64,000 bases of DNA from an uncultured Eubacterium sp. (GCA_947642745.1 CANRTU010000003.1:35369-99368); one strand, 5' to 3'. Shown: positions 1 through 10,365, numbered from the stretch's first letter. The notes: generated from the sequence alone by a model not told the origin. Numbers and translations are program-made.

Positions 1-89
1 TTTATCTGTTTTGCTACTTCTTTTTCTATCATAGTTCTCATCTCCTCCGGCATTTGGGGAAAATCATATTTTAAATTTTCATAATCCAT
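1..89 (-). CDS. Start of an unidentified protein, possible anti-sigma factor (partial)
   Basis: Only the first 29 codons lie in the window; the gene runs off the left edge. It begins MDYENLKYDFPQMPEEM and is preceded by a GGAGG site 9-14 bases upstream. It follows the ECF sigma gene in the same direction with a short gap, the usual place for an anti-sigma factor. No domain is visible in the fragment, so the role rests on position alone. Confidence 0.55.
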   Translation of the reverse strand, partial: MDYENLKYDFPQMPEEMRTMIEKEVAKQI

Positions 90-116
90 AACAAATCCTC
101 CGTTTCCAGTCCAATG

Positions 117-590
117 CTAAGTCGCTGCTTCTTCCAGTTCACTGCGCATCCGGTTTCTTGCCCGCGCAAGCCGGTTTTTTACCGCACTCTCCGTAATTCC
201 CAGCATCTTCGCCGTCTCCTTTACACTGTATCCTTCCAGATAATAAAGGGTAACACAGATCCGGTTATCCACAGGCAGCTGTCGCAGCGCCTCATACAGA
301 TCCGAATAGTCCCGCGGCTGTATGGCGGTCTCTCCGCCCTGATATTCTTCCAGTGATACAATCCGTTTTTCCCTGCGCATAATGGCATAGCACTCATTGA
401 TCAGAATTCTTACAAGCCAGGTCTTTGCGTAGGAATCCTGGCGCAGGGTATGCAGTTTTGTAAATGCTTTCACAATTGTGTCCTGTATTGCGTCTGCGCA
501 GTCCGCATCACTGTCAAGCATCGTTTTCGCCACATGATACATCATATCTTCAGAGGCAATAATGAGTTGTCCTAACTGCTCTTTTTTCAT
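117..590 (-). CDS. RNA polymerase sigma factor, ECF (sigma-70) family
   Basis: A 157-residue protein of normal ECF length. Residues about 10-75 look like sigma region 2 (acidic DSDADCADAIQDTIVKAF stretch) and residues about 95-150 like region 4, with a helix-turn-helix around YSVKETAKMLGITESAV. It would direct RNA polymerase to a small regulon, probably for envelope or peptide stress. The next gene downstream may be its anti-sigma partner. A pair of near-identical repeats lies 60-160 bases upstream. Confidence 0.9.
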   Translation of the reverse strand: MKKEQLGQLIIASEDMMYHVAKTMLDSDADCADAIQDTIVKAFTKLHTLRQDSYAKTWLVRILINECYAIMRREKRIVSLEEYQGGETAIQPRDYSDLYEALRQLPVDNRICVTLYYLEGYSVKETAKMLGITESAVKNRLARARNRMRSELEEAAT

Positions 591-648
591 AATGTCCTTT
601 CTGCTGGCCAGCTTTTTTGTATTTACACTAATTAGACGAACTGGAACA

Positions 649-748
649 GGAAATGGTCTCTGGAAAAAAATTTTTTTATGATACCAGCTGCAGTATGCGG
701 ATAACGCAAAATGGAAAAGGAAATGGTCTCTGGAGAAAATTTTTTATG
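649..748. repeat. Pair of about 31-bp direct repeats upstream of the sigma gene
   Basis: The segment starting ggaaatggtctctgga occurs at 649-681 and again at 719-748. Both copies are followed by an A/T run (aaaattttttatga). The 70-bp spacing is about seven helical turns. They lie upstream of the ECF sigma gene and may be its promoter or operator sites. Apart from these repeats and the terminator at 981-1013, I see no gene between 591 and 1053. Confidence 0.6.
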
Positions 749-980
749 ATTCCCCTTCCCATAAAACAAAAACACCAGTGCCGCACATCCGTAATGTACA
801 ACACTGATGTTTCAGAGCGTAACTTTTAATTGTTTCCTCATCCACACGTTCTGGCATTATAGCAAACTGCGAATACATAGTTATCTTTTATTATTATGGC
901 AACTGAAAAATAAACATATATCCCGGACGCCGGAGAAAGGCGTGCTGGTTTTAGCATACACCTGTTTCTTTCTATTGTCA

Positions 981-1013
981 AAAAACCCCCTTTCATAAGC
1001 GGCTTCCCGCTTA
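981..1013 (-). terminator. Probable terminator downstream of the calcium ATPase gene
   Basis: TAAGCGG (996-1002) and CCGCTTA (1007-1013) form a 7-bp stem with a 4-base loop. On the minus strand the stem is followed after a short gap by a T run (complement of 981-985). It lies about 40 bases beyond the stop of the leftward calcium ATPase gene and would end the ter/tel operon transcript. Confidence 0.5.
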
Positions 1014-1053
1014 CAAAAGAGAGTTATTTTCTTTCAGATAACAGATACAAAAG

Positions 1054-3714
1054 TTACGCTTTACCGTTCACCACCGCTTTACGCACCATATCCACCGGAA
1101 TCATCGTTACAGCCAGTAATACAACCGCAACCCATCCTTTAATGCCAAACGGCACGCAGCTGAACATATTGCCGATCCAGGTAAATACAGGTACCGGGAT
1201 AAGTGCGGCGTTTACAATCAGAGCCTGCACCAGAACAATCGTTAAAAACACTTTTATAAATCCGGTATTTTCATCCAGCCCCTTGAAAATCGCAAATCCA
1301 TCGTCCCTGACATTAAACCCGTTAAACAACGCACTGACAATAAACAATACAAAATATCCGGTCAGATGCTGCTTTTCACCCGCAAATAATCCGGTAAAAA
1401 ACGGCAGTTTAAGATATAAAAAGCTGATGACTACCAGCCATGCTCCCATAACGCCGATCTGGGCCATCATGGAACGGCTCACAATATTTTCATCCCTTCT
1501 GCGTGGCTTTTCCGTCATATACTTTTTCTGCGCCGGTTCATTGCCCAGCATAATTGCGCCCAGACTATCCATAACCAGGTTGACGAATAATAAATGGGTC
1601 ACCTTTAGCGGCTCTTCCACACCAAAAAACGGCGCTATAGCGCTGACGACAACCGCCGCCACATTAATAACCAGCTGGAACTTACAGAATTTTAATATAT
1701 TGTGATAAATAGTTCTGCCGTACCAGATTGCGTCTTTGATGGACTTGAAATTGTCGTCCAGTATTACAATCTTACCGGCTTCCTTTGCGGCTTCCGTACC
1801 GCTGCCCATGGCAAATCCCACGTCGGCCCGCTTTAAGGCAGGCGAATCGTTCACGCCGTCTCCGGTCATTCCAACTACAAGATTCATTTCCTGACACAGA
1901 CGCACCATTCTGGATTTATCCGTCGGCAGCGCCCTGGCAATGACTCTGATATTTGGAATTATTTTTTTCACGTCTTCATCTGACATTTCATTTAGTTGTG
2001 CGGAAGATAATGCACGGTCCGCTTCTGAGCGGAGCAGCCCTGCGTCCTTTGCAATGGCTACCGCAGTTTCCAGCCGGTCCCCGGTAATCATGACTACCTG
2101 AATGCCGGCCTGCTGCACCTGCTCGATGGCTTCCCTGGCCTCCGGCCTTACATCGTCACGGATACCCGCAAGACCGATAATAACGATATCGTCATTAATG
2201 GCGTTTTCTGTCATATCTTTTTCCGAATAGCCAAATGCCAGCACACGCATTGCTTTTGCCGCCAGTTCGTCTATTTTTTTGTCCAGCGCCGCTTTGTCAA
2301 TACTTTTAATATTGCCCTGTGCGTCCAGATATTTTCCCGCATGGGCCAGCAGACGCTCCGGCGCCCCTTTATAAAAAGTCTTTCCAGTGTATTCGATTCT
2401 GGCCTGGCTGAACTTATTGGTAGAGTTAAATCCCTGGCTGGCAGTCACCACATAATCCTTGCTGGCGCTCAGGGAATGGAACGTCTCCTCACCGATAAAT
2501 TTCATCAGCGCCTGGTCTGTGGCATTTCCTCCAATGACATTATGGGAAGCGTCAAACATGGACTGGGTATTTTTGCCAATGGCCAGATCCAGCAGGCTTT
2601 TTACCGCTCCATGATCCCCCAGCTTTGGAATCTCAATGGAGACGCCGTCCGCAGTAAAGAAATCCACCACTTCCAGACGTCCTTTTGTAATCGTACCAGT
2701 CTTGTCGCTAAAAAGAATATTCAGAGAGCCTGCTGTCTCGATACCTTCCGCTTTGCGCACCAGCACATTGTGGTCCAGCATTTTGCTTGTATTCTGCATA
2801 AGTACCAGCGAAATCATCAGTGGCAGACCTTCCGGCACCGCACAGACAATAATTACAATCGCCAGGGAAACCGCCTCAATCACGTCTTTGACAATTTCCT
2901 GAATGTCATTGGCAAAATAAGCGGACACTCCGCCGGCGGACATAATAAAATAGGCAAAATACAGTACGGAAATGGCAATAGCGCCAATATAGCCAAACGT
3001 GGAAATCTGTTTTGCCAGTTTGGACAGCTTGACTTTTAACGGAGAATCCGGCTCGTTTTCCTGCATTTCCTCCGCCATTTTTCCCATCATCGTCTTTAAA
3101 CCGACTTTGCGCACATCCAGCACGCCTTCCCCGTCGAAAACCACAGCTCCCCGGAACAGGGAATGGGCGTCTACGAACGTATCCCCGGTAATATCTTCCG
3201 GCAGCTGGAAATTTTCATCCGCCTGCGTCTTTTTGCATTCTTCCGCCTCGCCGTTGAGCGCCGAGTTATCTACCCGCAGGGAACCGGATATCAGAATACC
3301 ATCCGCCGGAATTTTATCTCCGGACTGAAGCAGTACTTTGTCCCCGGTCACCACATCATCCACGTCCAGTACGGTGACCGCACCGTTCCGGTATACTTTA
3401 CACTGGTCTTTTTTCGTATTGTCCTTTAATTCCCGGTATTTGGTATCACTGGCCACTCCTGTTTTGGCTGATACAAAGGCTACGATAAATACTGCCACAA
3501 TCGTACCAAGTGGTTCGTAAATCTCCGCATAACCGAAACAAAACATAACGATCATCAATACGGCGATCGCCAACAGTATTTTAATCATCGGGTCTGAGAA
3601 TGTCTCTTTAAATTCTTCCCAGAAAGTTGTGGGCTCCGAATCCGGTATGGCGTTGGAACCATATTTCTGACGGGAAGCCTCAGCCTCCTGATTTGTCAAT
3701 CCCTGAAATTTCAT
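1054..3714 (-). CDS. Calcium-translocating P-type ATPase, PMCA type
   Basis: An 886-residue cation pump that would export Ca2+ at the cost of ATP. Visible family marks are the PEGLP ion-binding motif in membrane helix 4, the phosphorylated aspartate in SDKTGTITKG (about residue 337), and the hinge motif TGDGVNDSPALKRAD near residue 618. Hydrophobic segments flank these at both ends, and the C-terminal membrane domain is complete. The ATG at 3714 is preferred; a TTG two codons earlier lies nearer the GGAGG site and could also serve. It is the last gene of the leftward ter/tel operon, matching known links between Ter proteins and metal pumps. A 270-base leader separates it from the TerD gene upstream. 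Confidence 0.92.
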   Translation of the reverse strand: MKFQGLTNQEAEASRQKYGSNAIPDSEPTTFWEEFKETFSDPMIKILLAIAVLMIVMFCFGYAEIYEPLGTIVAVFIVAFVSAKTGVASDTKYRELKDNTKKDQCKVYRNGAVTVLDVDDVVTGDKVLLQSGDKIPADGILISGSLRVDNSALNGEAEECKKTQADENFQLPEDITGDTFVDAHSLFRGAVVFDGEGVLDVRKVGLKTMMGKMAEEMQENEPDSPLKVKLSKLAKQISTFGYIGAIAISVLYFAYFIMSAGGVSAYFANDIQEIVKDVIEAVSLAIVIIVCAVPEGLPLMISLVLMQNTSKMLDHNVLVRKAEGIETAGSLNILFSDKTGTITKGRLEVVDFFTADGVSIEIPKLGDHGAVKSLLDLAIGKNTQSMFDASHNVIGGNATDQALMKFIGEETFHSLSASKDYVVTASQGFNSTNKFSQARIEYTGKTFYKGAPERLLAHAGKYLDAQGNIKSIDKAALDKKIDELAAKAMRVLAFGYSEKDMTENAINDDIVIIGLAGIRDDVRPEAREAIEQVQQAGIQVVMITGDRLETAVAIAKDAGLLRSEADRALSSAQLNEMSDEDVKKIIPNIRVIARALPTDKSRMVRLCQEMNLVVGMTGDGVNDSPALKRADVGFAMGSGTEAAKEAGKIVILDDNFKSIKDAIWYGRTIYHNILKFCKFQLVINVAAVVVSAIAPFFGVEEPLKVTHLLFVNLVMDSLGAIMLGNEPAQKKYMTEKPRRRDENIVSRSMMAQIGVMGAWLVVISFLYLKLPFFTGLFAGEKQHLTGYFVLFIVSALFNGFNVRDDGFAIFKGLDENTGFIKVFLTIVLVQALIVNAALIPVPVFTWIGNMFSCVPFGIKGWVAVVLLAVTMIPVDMVRKAVVNGKA

Positions 3715-3991
3715 CTGCAATTAGTCCTCCAAATTATTTGTAACTATCCGCCACTGTCCAGTCCACGACACAGGTAATTTCCTGCGCATACCAGTCCGTT
3801 ACCGCAACAGACTTAGCGGACGAAACCGTGGCGATCCTTCACAGACAACGTCAGAAAGCACCAGCCCATGCAGATTCCCTGCACGATGGACCGGTGCTCC
3901 TGTCCACTGCACTGTTTATATTTTCAGGTAAAACCCCTTCGTTTTACCAGGATACACTGCCTGTTCTTATTGTTTCCGGTCTCCCGGCATT

Positions 3992-4582
3992 TTATACATA
4001 TCTGTTCGCAAGTTCTCCCAGTCCGGGATCAGTGGTGCCCTGACCGATGGCATTAAATTTCCATTCCCCGTTGTGACGGTAAATTTCACCAAAAATCATG
4101 GCTGTCATGCCTGCATAATTATCTGTCAGATTGTATTTACACATCTCATTGTTGTTGCGCTGATCCACCAGACGGATAAACGCATTCTGTATCATGCCAA
4201 AATGCTGCTTTCTCTGTACCGCCTGATAAATATTTACTACAATCACAATCCGGTCATAATCCGCCGGTACACTGGCCAGGTCTACCACGATCTGCTCGTC
4301 ATCCCCGTCCCCCGCTCCGGTCAGATTATCTCCCATATGCACAATGGTGCCTGATTTATGTCTGAGATTTCCAAAATATACAATATCTTCTTTTCCACAA
4401 AGCCGTCCGCCTTTTAATAAGATTGCGGATGCGTCGCAGTCAATGGGCTTTGGTTTCGGGGCAAAAAAACCTGCCTTTTCCCTTCTGGCTTCGTCCCAGC
4501 CCAAACCTACTACTACCTTTGAAAGTCCCGCATGATCTTTAGACAGACTGACTTTCTGGCCTTTCTGCAAACTGACTGACAT
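3992..4582 (-). CDS. TerD family protein (copy 3)
   Basis: A 196-residue TerD-like calcium-binding stress protein. It keeps the family marks [10 protein letters not shown] at the N-terminus, [15 protein letters not shown] (the Ca2+-binding acidic loop) and the closing [10 protein letters not shown]. It departs from its two neighbours after GLGWD: the usual [10 protein letters not shown] segment is replaced by AGFFAPKPKPIDCDASAILL, so it is a diverged paralogue. The start follows AAGGAGG. It lies in the operon between two more typical TerD genes and the Ca2+ ATPase. Confidence 0.9.
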   Translation of the reverse strand: MSVSLQKGQKVSLSKDHAGLSKVVVGLGWDEARREKAGFFAPKPKPIDCDASAILLKGGRLCGKEDIVYFGNLRHKSGTIVHMGDNLTGAGDGDDEQIVVDLASVPADYDRIVIVVNIYQAVQRKQHFGMIQNAFIRLVDQRNNNEMCKYNLTDNYAGMTAMIFGEIYRHNGEWKFNAIGQGTTDPGLGELANRYV

Positions 4583-4696
4583 AAAATGTCCTCCTTATTT
4601 TTGTTTACCTGTTGTGACAATTAAGCTTCCGGCTCCGCATGTGTACCAGCCGTCGGGAACCATGCCGGGGTTCCTGCGCATTACCCGGCCGGACTG

Positions 4697-5278
4697 TTAA
4701 TCCGTCTCAATGCCAAAGCTGGCGCATAAAGCTGCCAGGCCTCCCTGATATCCGTTTCCAATAGCGTTGAATTTCCATTCTCCCCCGTTTTTGTACAGTT
4801 CTCCGAATACGGCGGCTGTTTCGATGGAGAAATCTTCCCCCAGATCATAACGAAGCATTTCTTCTCCTGTTACTTCATTATAGATTCTGATAAATGCGTT
4901 GTTTACCTGGCCAAAATTCTGCCTGCGCTGTTCCGCTTCGTAAATCGTAACGGTAAAAGCTATTTTAGTAATATTATCCGGTACTTTCGCAAGTTCGACT
5001 TTGATCTGTTCATCGTCCCCATCCCCGGCTCCGGTGAGATTATCTCCCAGATGCTGTACGCTGCCGGACGGATGGGTCAGATTTCCATAAAATACAAAAT
5101 CCTCTGACTTTGATACTTTGCCGGTATCTGTCAGCAGAAACGCTGCTGCGTCCAGATCAAAATCCCCGCCGGTATCGAAAGCGTTCACATCCCAGCCCAG
5201 CCCCACAACGACTTTGGAAAGGCCCGGATTATTTTTGGTCAGACTGACTTTCTGACCCTTTTGTAAACTGATTGGCAT
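4697..5278 (-). CDS. TerD family protein (copy 2)
   Basis: A typical TerD protein of 193 residues, starting [15 protein letters not shown] and carrying [10 protein letters not shown], the acidic loop [15 protein letters not shown] and the C-terminal [12 protein letters not shown] longer reading frame begins at 5302, but the AGGAGGAAC site lies inside it, so the ATG at 5278 is the likely start. It is a paralogue of the genes on both sides and part of the leftward ter/tel stress operon. Confidence 0.92.
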   Translation of the reverse strand: MPISLQKGQKVSLTKNNPGLSKVVVGLGWDVNAFDTGGDFDLDAAAFLLTDTGKVSKSEDFVFYGNLTHPSGSVQHLGDNLTGAGDGDDEQIKVELAKVPDNITKIAFTVTIYEAEQRRQNFGQVNNAFIRIYNEVTGEEMLRYDLGEDFSIETAAVFGELYKNGGEWKFNAIGNGYQGGLAALCASFGIETD

Positions 5279-5433
5279 ATGCTGTTCCTCCTGTCTGATC
5301 ACATATAAACAATACTGAAACTATGTTAAAATATATATTCTGGCTAAAGAAAGGCGCCCGTATCCGGGTTACTGACTCTCCGGCTGAATCACGAAAGATG
5401 AACCGCCCGGACCTGAAACATGTCTGTCTGAAC

Positions 5434-6015
5434 CTATGCCACCTCGATGCCATAGTGTCCGCAGAGCGCCGCCAGGCCTCCCTGGAAACCGCTGCCAATA
5501 GCGTTAAATTTCCACTCGCCGTTATGCCGGTATATTTCTCCTACCACCACAGCTGTCTCGATGGAAAAATCTTCTCCCAGATCATAACGTATCAGCTCGG
5601 TACCTGTTACTTCATCTATAATATGAATAAACGCATTGGACACCTGGCCGAAATTCTGTCTGCGGGTATCCGCTTCATAAATGGTAACGGTAAAAGCTAT
5701 TTTTTCCACATTTGCCGGAATCATGCTTAAATCCACCTGAATCTGCTCGTCATCGCCTTCTCCTTCCCCGGTCAGGTTATCCCCCATATGTCTGACAGCT
5801 TTACTGGGATGCTCCAGATTCCCATAAAATACAAATTCCTTTTCAGTCGGACATCTGCCATTCGATCCAAGCAGAAACGCCGCCGCATCCAGATCGAAAT
5901 CAGCGCCGGAATCAAACGCATTCACGTCCCAGCCTAATCCCACCATAATTTTCTTTAAACCCGGATTTCCCTTTGTTAAATCCACTTTTTGTCCTTTTGA
6001 TAAATTAATCGGCAT
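5434..6015 (-). CDS. TerD family protein (copy 1)
   Basis: A 193-residue TerD protein, [15 protein letters not shown] at the start, with [25 protein letters not shown] and [11 protein letters not shown]. The start is preceded by AAGGAGGAACAAAG. It is the first of three TerD paralogues and lies directly downstream of telA. TerD proteins are Ca2+-binding scaffold-like proteins of tellurite, phage and envelope stress systems; the exact stress here cannot be read from the sequence. Confidence 0.93.
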   Translation of the reverse strand: MPINLSKGQKVDLTKGNPGLKKIMVGLGWDVNAFDSGADFDLDAAAFLLGSNGRCPTEKEFVFYGNLEHPSKAVRHMGDNLTGEGEGDDEQIQVDLSMIPANVEKIAFTVTIYEADTRRQNFGQVSNAFIHIIDEVTGTELIRYDLGEDFSIETAVVVGEIYRHNGEWKFNAIGSGFQGGLAALCGHYGIEVA

Positions 6016-6069
6016 CTTTGTTCCTCCTTATATATATTCATATCAGCTGTTATGCTGTTGATATCTGCA

Positions 6070-7221
6070 TTACTGCTTTTTATCCGGCATATGGTACCTA
6101 CTGTTAAATTCCTGCTTGATCTGATCCAGCCTTGCCTTGTCTTCAATCCGCTGCCTTCTGGCATTTTCCTGAATCTGCCTGGTCTCGTCAATACCATTTA
6201 CAATCGTCTTCCATGTAGTCTCCAGTGTTTCTATTCTTATGGAACTGCCGGAAGCCATAGCGGCAGTCATTTTGGACTGTTCCACCGTATTTCTGGCATT
6301 GCGCACCAGTAATTCATTTGTCTTTTCATCCAGAGCGGACATAGCCTCTGCCTGCACTTTCTGCCGCTTTAACATAATTGCCTGTGCCAGCGCCTGCTTG
6401 AATACAGGCAGCGTGATAATAAATGCGGAATTAATTTTTCGCACCAGATTCATATTGCTGAATTCCATGGTTTTGATCATTGGTATGGACTGCATGGCCA
6501 CGCTTTCCGCCGTCCGCAGATCCTGCGTCCGCTGTTCCAGCATCATCAAAGCCTGGTTCAGACTCGTCAGTTCAAACTGGATGGACGCATCGCCGCTGGA
6601 TTCCATATCTGTCTGCCGCTGGGCTATATAAGCTTCCAGTTCCCTGCAGCCCTGCTCCCCGGCCAGAATATATTTTACCAGCTGGTGATAATAATTTACA
6701 TTGGCATCAAACATCTGGTTCAGTTTACGGTTTGCCTGTTTAATTTCTGATTCATACTGTTTTAACTGGACATAAATTTTATCTACTTCATCCCCCATAG
6801 TATGATATTTATCCAGAATCTTTTCCAGCTGCTTTCTCATATTTCCAAATATCTTTTTAAACCGTCCCGGATTTTCCTGGATCTCTTCTATATCAAATTT
6901 ATCCATAATCTTTGCCAGTGCGTTCAGCATCCCGCTGGAATCATCCAGCTGGGACATACTCATGCTGTTTAAAACCACATCCGACGCCTTTGAAATTTCT
7001 TCCGCTGCTTCGGCCCCAAAAGAAACGATGGTTTCCAGATTATAGACTTCAATCGTACTGGCGATTTCATCCACTTCCGGAGAATTGACCAGCGTTTCAT
7101 TCATCTGCTGTCTGTCTGCCACAATATCATACTTTTCTACTACTTCAATCTCATTTTTTGTATCCGCCGTCGCTGCCGTCATCGTTTGCGGCGACATCGT
7201 TCTGCCAAAATCAATTCCCAT
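6070..7221 (-). CDS. TelA/YceH-type toxic anion resistance protein
   Basis: About 383 residues, rich in helices, matching the TelA family (YceH in Bacillus). The central part (residues about 90-300) is coiled-coil-like, and conserved stretches such as NMRKQLEKILDKYH and FEQALAQAI-like KQALAQAIML are visible. The reading frame opens at 7227, where its ATG overlaps the stop of the yceG-like gene (ATGA). The ATG two codons on (7221) is better spaced from AAGAGAGGG. The overlap shows translational coupling. It belongs with TerD and YceG in one stress module. Confidence 0.88.
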   Translation of the reverse strand: MGIDFGRTMSPQTMTAATADTKNEIEVVEKYDIVADRQQMNETLVNSPEVDEIASTIEVYNLETIVSFGAEAAEEISKASDVVLNSMSMSQLDDSSGMLNALAKIMDKFDIEEIQENPGRFKKIFGNMRKQLEKILDKYHTMGDEVDKIYVQLKQYESEIKQANRKLNQMFDANVNYYHQLVKYILAGEQGCRELEAYIAQRQTDMESSGDASIQFELTSLNQALMMLEQRTQDLRTAESVAMQSIPMIKTMEFSNMNLVRKINSAFIITLPVFKQALAQAIMLKRQKVQAEAMSALDEKTNELLVRNARNTVEQSKMTAAMASGSSIRIETLETTWKTIVNGIDETRQIQENARRQRIEDKARLDQIKQEFNSRYHMPDKKQ

Positions 7222-7223
7222 AC

Positions 7224-9497
7224 TCATGTCCCTCTCTTAAAAATAATATCCCGCCATTTCGGGCGTTTTGCCTGCTGTTTTCCGCTCAGGGCAGGCGCCT
7301 GCAGATCATACAGATATTCCCCCGCCTGATGCTCTTCCGGAAGCCTGTGCAAAAAATACTTCTCAATGCACTGGTATCCGGTCGGTACGAGAAACAATAC
7401 GTCAAACCCCGTCAGATTCAGATAAGCCGTTAATATGGTATCTTCCAGGGAAATCGCTTTTTCCCCTGTATTAATATAGACCAGTTTGGGATTCATTTTC
7501 GTAAAGTCAAACCGCTGCATCAGCCGCACCAGTTCTTTGGGCAGATTCAGGATTGTGGACACAATCGTATATTCCGTGCCATTTTCAAACGTCCCCCAGA
7601 TCATTTTCTGGTCAATTAACAGCTGTAGCTTATCCAGCATATGCTCCTGCATTTCTTCCCGGATAAATCCATATGGATAATCCGGATGACTTTTGATCTT
7701 TTCCCTCTGTAATCTGCCGTTTTTCAGAAATACCGCCGCATGAGCCTTCACCGGGTTTGGCTGTGTGGCGGAGAGAAACGGCGCAGAACGGATCACAAAC
7801 GTATCTTCCGTCATCAGATCTTTCACCTGTGACCAGTAAGTGGATACCACCCCGTCTTTTACACCGGATACTTTTGCGAAAATCACCGGCAGACTGACAA
7901 TTTCATTTATTGTACTGAAATTCGGCCGGTATTTTAATTCCTCTTTCCACAATATCGGAATCTCTTCATACATCGTCTGAAGTGTTACCGCATTTGCCTT
8001 CGCATACTGCTGGTTCCGGTAGAGCCCGCTGTCCTGGTACATCAGCGTATCCAGCTCCCGCTCCGCATGCCAGGCGGCTGTGCCCATCTGCACATCTGCC
8101 CCGCTCTTTGGAAACCGTACGGCCTGCAGCGACTCCGTATAATGAATCTCATATAACAGATCATCCCGCAGACTGCAGGGGGTATCCAGATCCGGATGCA
8201 GCACCAGTACATCCACCGGAAGCCTGGCCAGAAATTTTAAAAACAGGCAGTCCTGATCCTGGTTACAGCCGCCCATGTATATAAAACAGCTGATGTCCGG
8301 CAGTTTCCAGCCGGAAAAAAGCTCCGGCTGGTAGCGTTTCAGCCAGCACAACAGATATACGGCCTGGCTGGTCAGCCTGTTGAGACTGCCATCCGCCTGC
8401 CCGGCCTCCAGCAGCATGACATCCACAAACGCCTTTACCATCATCCGCTGCAGTTCCAGACTGGCTGTATAACTGATATTGGACGATAAATCCATAATCA
8501 TCTGTTCTGGTTTCCCGTAATTTTTTCTCCGGATAACCCCGATTTCTTCCATGGACGGCCCCGGAATGCCTCCGTCCACTATCACAACCCGCCGCTTTTG
8601 TTCCTGCAGCTTCAGGTGAAACTGGTAGAGCTCATTCGTATAAGCCAGCTTATCTTCCACCCCGTCTATTTTTATAAAACAGTTATAAAATAATTTTGGA
8701 TCTGTGCCCCGTGCCGCCGGGTCCTGCCGGATATCAGACAGTCCCCCGCCGCTGATCCAGGCATTGGTACAGTTTTGCACTTGCGGCCTGCGGCCGTAAA
8801 GCCGTTCCTGATCCGCCTCTTTCTGAATCTGTTCCCTGATCCACCGTAAATGAAACGTCTGTGGAAATTCCTTCATATCAGGCAGTTCCAGCCGGTCTGA
8901 CAGCGCAGATTCCGGGTCCAGCCGCAGATAGGACTGGTCTCCCCCATACTGTAGCAGAATCACATCACATCCCGCATGGGAAAGAATCTGAAGCATCATC
9001 AGTTCATAGCTGCTGATTGTGCCTTCATACAATATTTTAGGCACCTGCTGGTTTCCAAGTAAATGAACGACCCTTTCAAATTTATAATATAACCAGCACA
9101 TAAATTTGATATAGGCGTTTTTCACCATATTTTCATTTTTTCCGGCTTTGCACAGGGAATTCATGGAATCGTAAATAGACGCTGCGACATGTCTGCGCTG
9201 AAGATCATTCATCCTTGGCAGCCATTTTTTTAAAGCCTGCAAAACAAACCCCTGATCCATCTGAAAATCCATTCCCATAATCTCATTATAATAAGAAAGA
9301 TTTTTTTCATCCGGGTTCGGTATTTTGCCTTCGATAATAACTCCGGCTTTTCTGGCTGCTTCGTAGTAAGTCTGTATAAACCGTGCGATCTGATCTGTAT
9401 AACCGTTAATCCGGTAAAAAAACACCCCGGGAGCCGGCCTTTCGTCCAGTGCGGAAAAAAAATCATCCAGCTGCTGCATTTTTATATGTTCAAACAT
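7224..9497 (-). CDS. YceG-like protein of the Ter/Tel stress module
   Basis: A large protein of 757 residues that I place in the YceG family (putative component of a biosynthetic module), because of its length and its position directly before telA and terD genes, as in the Bacillus yceC-yceH cluster. No catalytic motif can be pointed to with certainty. There is no signal peptide. The TTG at 9515 is in frame, but ATG at 9497 is better placed behind GAAGGTG. It is the first gene of the operon and has a clear promoter upstream. Confidence 0.75.
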   Translation of the reverse strand: MFEHIKMQQLDDFFSALDERPAPGVFFYRINGYTDQIARFIQTYYEAARKAGVIIEGKIPNPDEKNLSYYNEIMGMDFQMDQGFVLQALKKWLPRMNDLQRRHVAASIYDSMNSLCKAGKNENMVKNAYIKFMCWLYYKFERVVHLLGNQQVPKILYEGTISSYELMMLQILSHAGCDVILLQYGGDQSYLRLDPESALSDRLELPDMKEFPQTFHLRWIREQIQKEADQERLYGRRPQVQNCTNAWISGGGLSDIRQDPAARGTDPKLFYNCFIKIDGVEDKLAYTNELYQFHLKLQEQKRRVVIVDGGIPGPSMEEIGVIRRKNYGKPEQMIMDLSSNISYTASLELQRMMVKAFVDVMLLEAGQADGSLNRLTSQAVYLLCWLKRYQPELFSGWKLPDISCFIYMGGCNQDQDCLFLKFLARLPVDVLVLHPDLDTPCSLRDDLLYEIHYTESLQAVRFPKSGADVQMGTAAWHAERELDTLMYQDSGLYRNQQYAKANAVTLQTMYEEIPILWKEELKYRPNFSTINEIVSLPVIFAKVSGVKDGVVSTYWSQVKDLMTEDTFVIRSAPFLSATQPNPVKAHAAVFLKNGRLQREKIKSHPDYPYGFIREEMQEHMLDKLQLLIDQKMIWGTFENGTEYTIVSTILNLPKELVRLMQRFDFTKMNPKLVYINTGEKAISLEDTILTAYLNLTGFDVLFLVPTGYQCIEKYFLHRLPEEHQAGEYLYDLQAPALSGKQQAKRPKWRDIIFKRGT

Positions 9498-9549
9498 GAA
9501 ATGTATCACCTTCAAAAGTCAATGATTAATGTCAGTTTTGGTTAACCTT

Positions 9550-9578
9550 ATCCTAGCACATATTTACAAAAATAACAA
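9550..9578 (-). promoter_or_regulatory. Sigma-A-like promoter of the ter/tel operon
   Basis: On the minus strand TTGTTA (9573-9578) and TAGGAT (9550-9555) are separated by exactly 17 bases. They lie about 50 bases upstream of the yceG-like start. From about 9580 to 10023 I see no convincing gene. Confidence 0.5.
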
Positions 9579-10023
9579 GTTCTGTCAAAAAATTTTCAGA
9601 AAACATGCCGTAAACGGTTTCTGTCAGGGGCCCCGGACTTCTTATTTTATTTCCCTGCTTTAGTACTACAGTGGACAATGCCGTATAATACATGGTTATC
9701 TGACATTTTGCGTTCCGGCTGTTTCTGGCAGTATCCGCATAGCTTTCCTGTCCTCCCCACACATATTCGGTCAGACAGGATAACCGTATGCGGGAGGGTA
9801 TTCGGGTAATTTGCGGAAAACCATATGTAAGACGGATTGGAACCCTGGATGCATGTACAGGGGAGATAAAGAAGCAGACACTATAAACAATAAATATGAG
9901 AGACGGTCAGCACCACGCTATTCCGTATAGAGTCTATGGAAAAGTTGAAAGAAAAATAAAAAAACGATAAAAAATGCAGCAGAGGATGTTATAATATTTA
10001 AGAAATAGCCATAATTTATCAGA

Positions 10024-10365
10024 ATGCGATGGTTGGGACGTAAGGATACTGTAACCAAAGAATATATGCGCAACCTGTAGTGTTTGCGGACGTGTTTAAT
10101 AAATACCTGTATCATGACAGACAGGTGATAAAGCCGGAAAATCTGATGGAACCGGATACCACAGAACCTGCTGTTCCATACGGGAATGATGATGCGGGCA
10201 TGCCCCCGCTTCGCCGGGGCAGACTCTCCCGGAACAGAGGTATCGGGATGTGATGAAAACCATAATGACAGATGGAAATATGGCATACTGTGTCCCCGGA
10301 ACAGAGAACGTCAGCAATATTCACTATGCCCTTCCCGTGAAAAAGAGATATCAGGGGGCAATCTG
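10024..10365 (+). pseudogene. Degraded Rpn-family nuclease (putative transposase) gene
   Basis: Three frames join into one recognisable protein. Frame one reads GRKDTVTKEYMRN, then after a stop VFADVFNKYLYHDRQVIKPEN continues to VPYGND, and a third frame gives EQRYRDVMKTIMTDGNMAYC and NVSNIHYALPVKKRYQG. This is the N-terminal half of the Rpn (recombination-promoting nuclease, YhgA-like) family that is abundant in Lachnospiraceae. At least two frameshifts and a premature end make it a pseudogene. Confidence 0.7.

Noticed and set aside
1142..3429. Long plus-strand frames opposite the Ca2+ ATPase and the tape measure genes
   Set aside because: They mirror strong coding regions on the minus strand and show no binding sites or family features.
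3721..3991. 270-base leader upstream of the Ca2+ ATPase gene as a yybP-ykoY (Mn2+) riboswitch
   Set aside because: Such riboswitches often precede this type of gene and inverted repeats are present, but I could not match the conserved core motifs by eye. A covariance-model search would decide.
9553..9762. 69-codon minus-strand frame before the ter operon
   Set aside because: No ribosome binding site, odd composition, and the operon promoter overlaps it.
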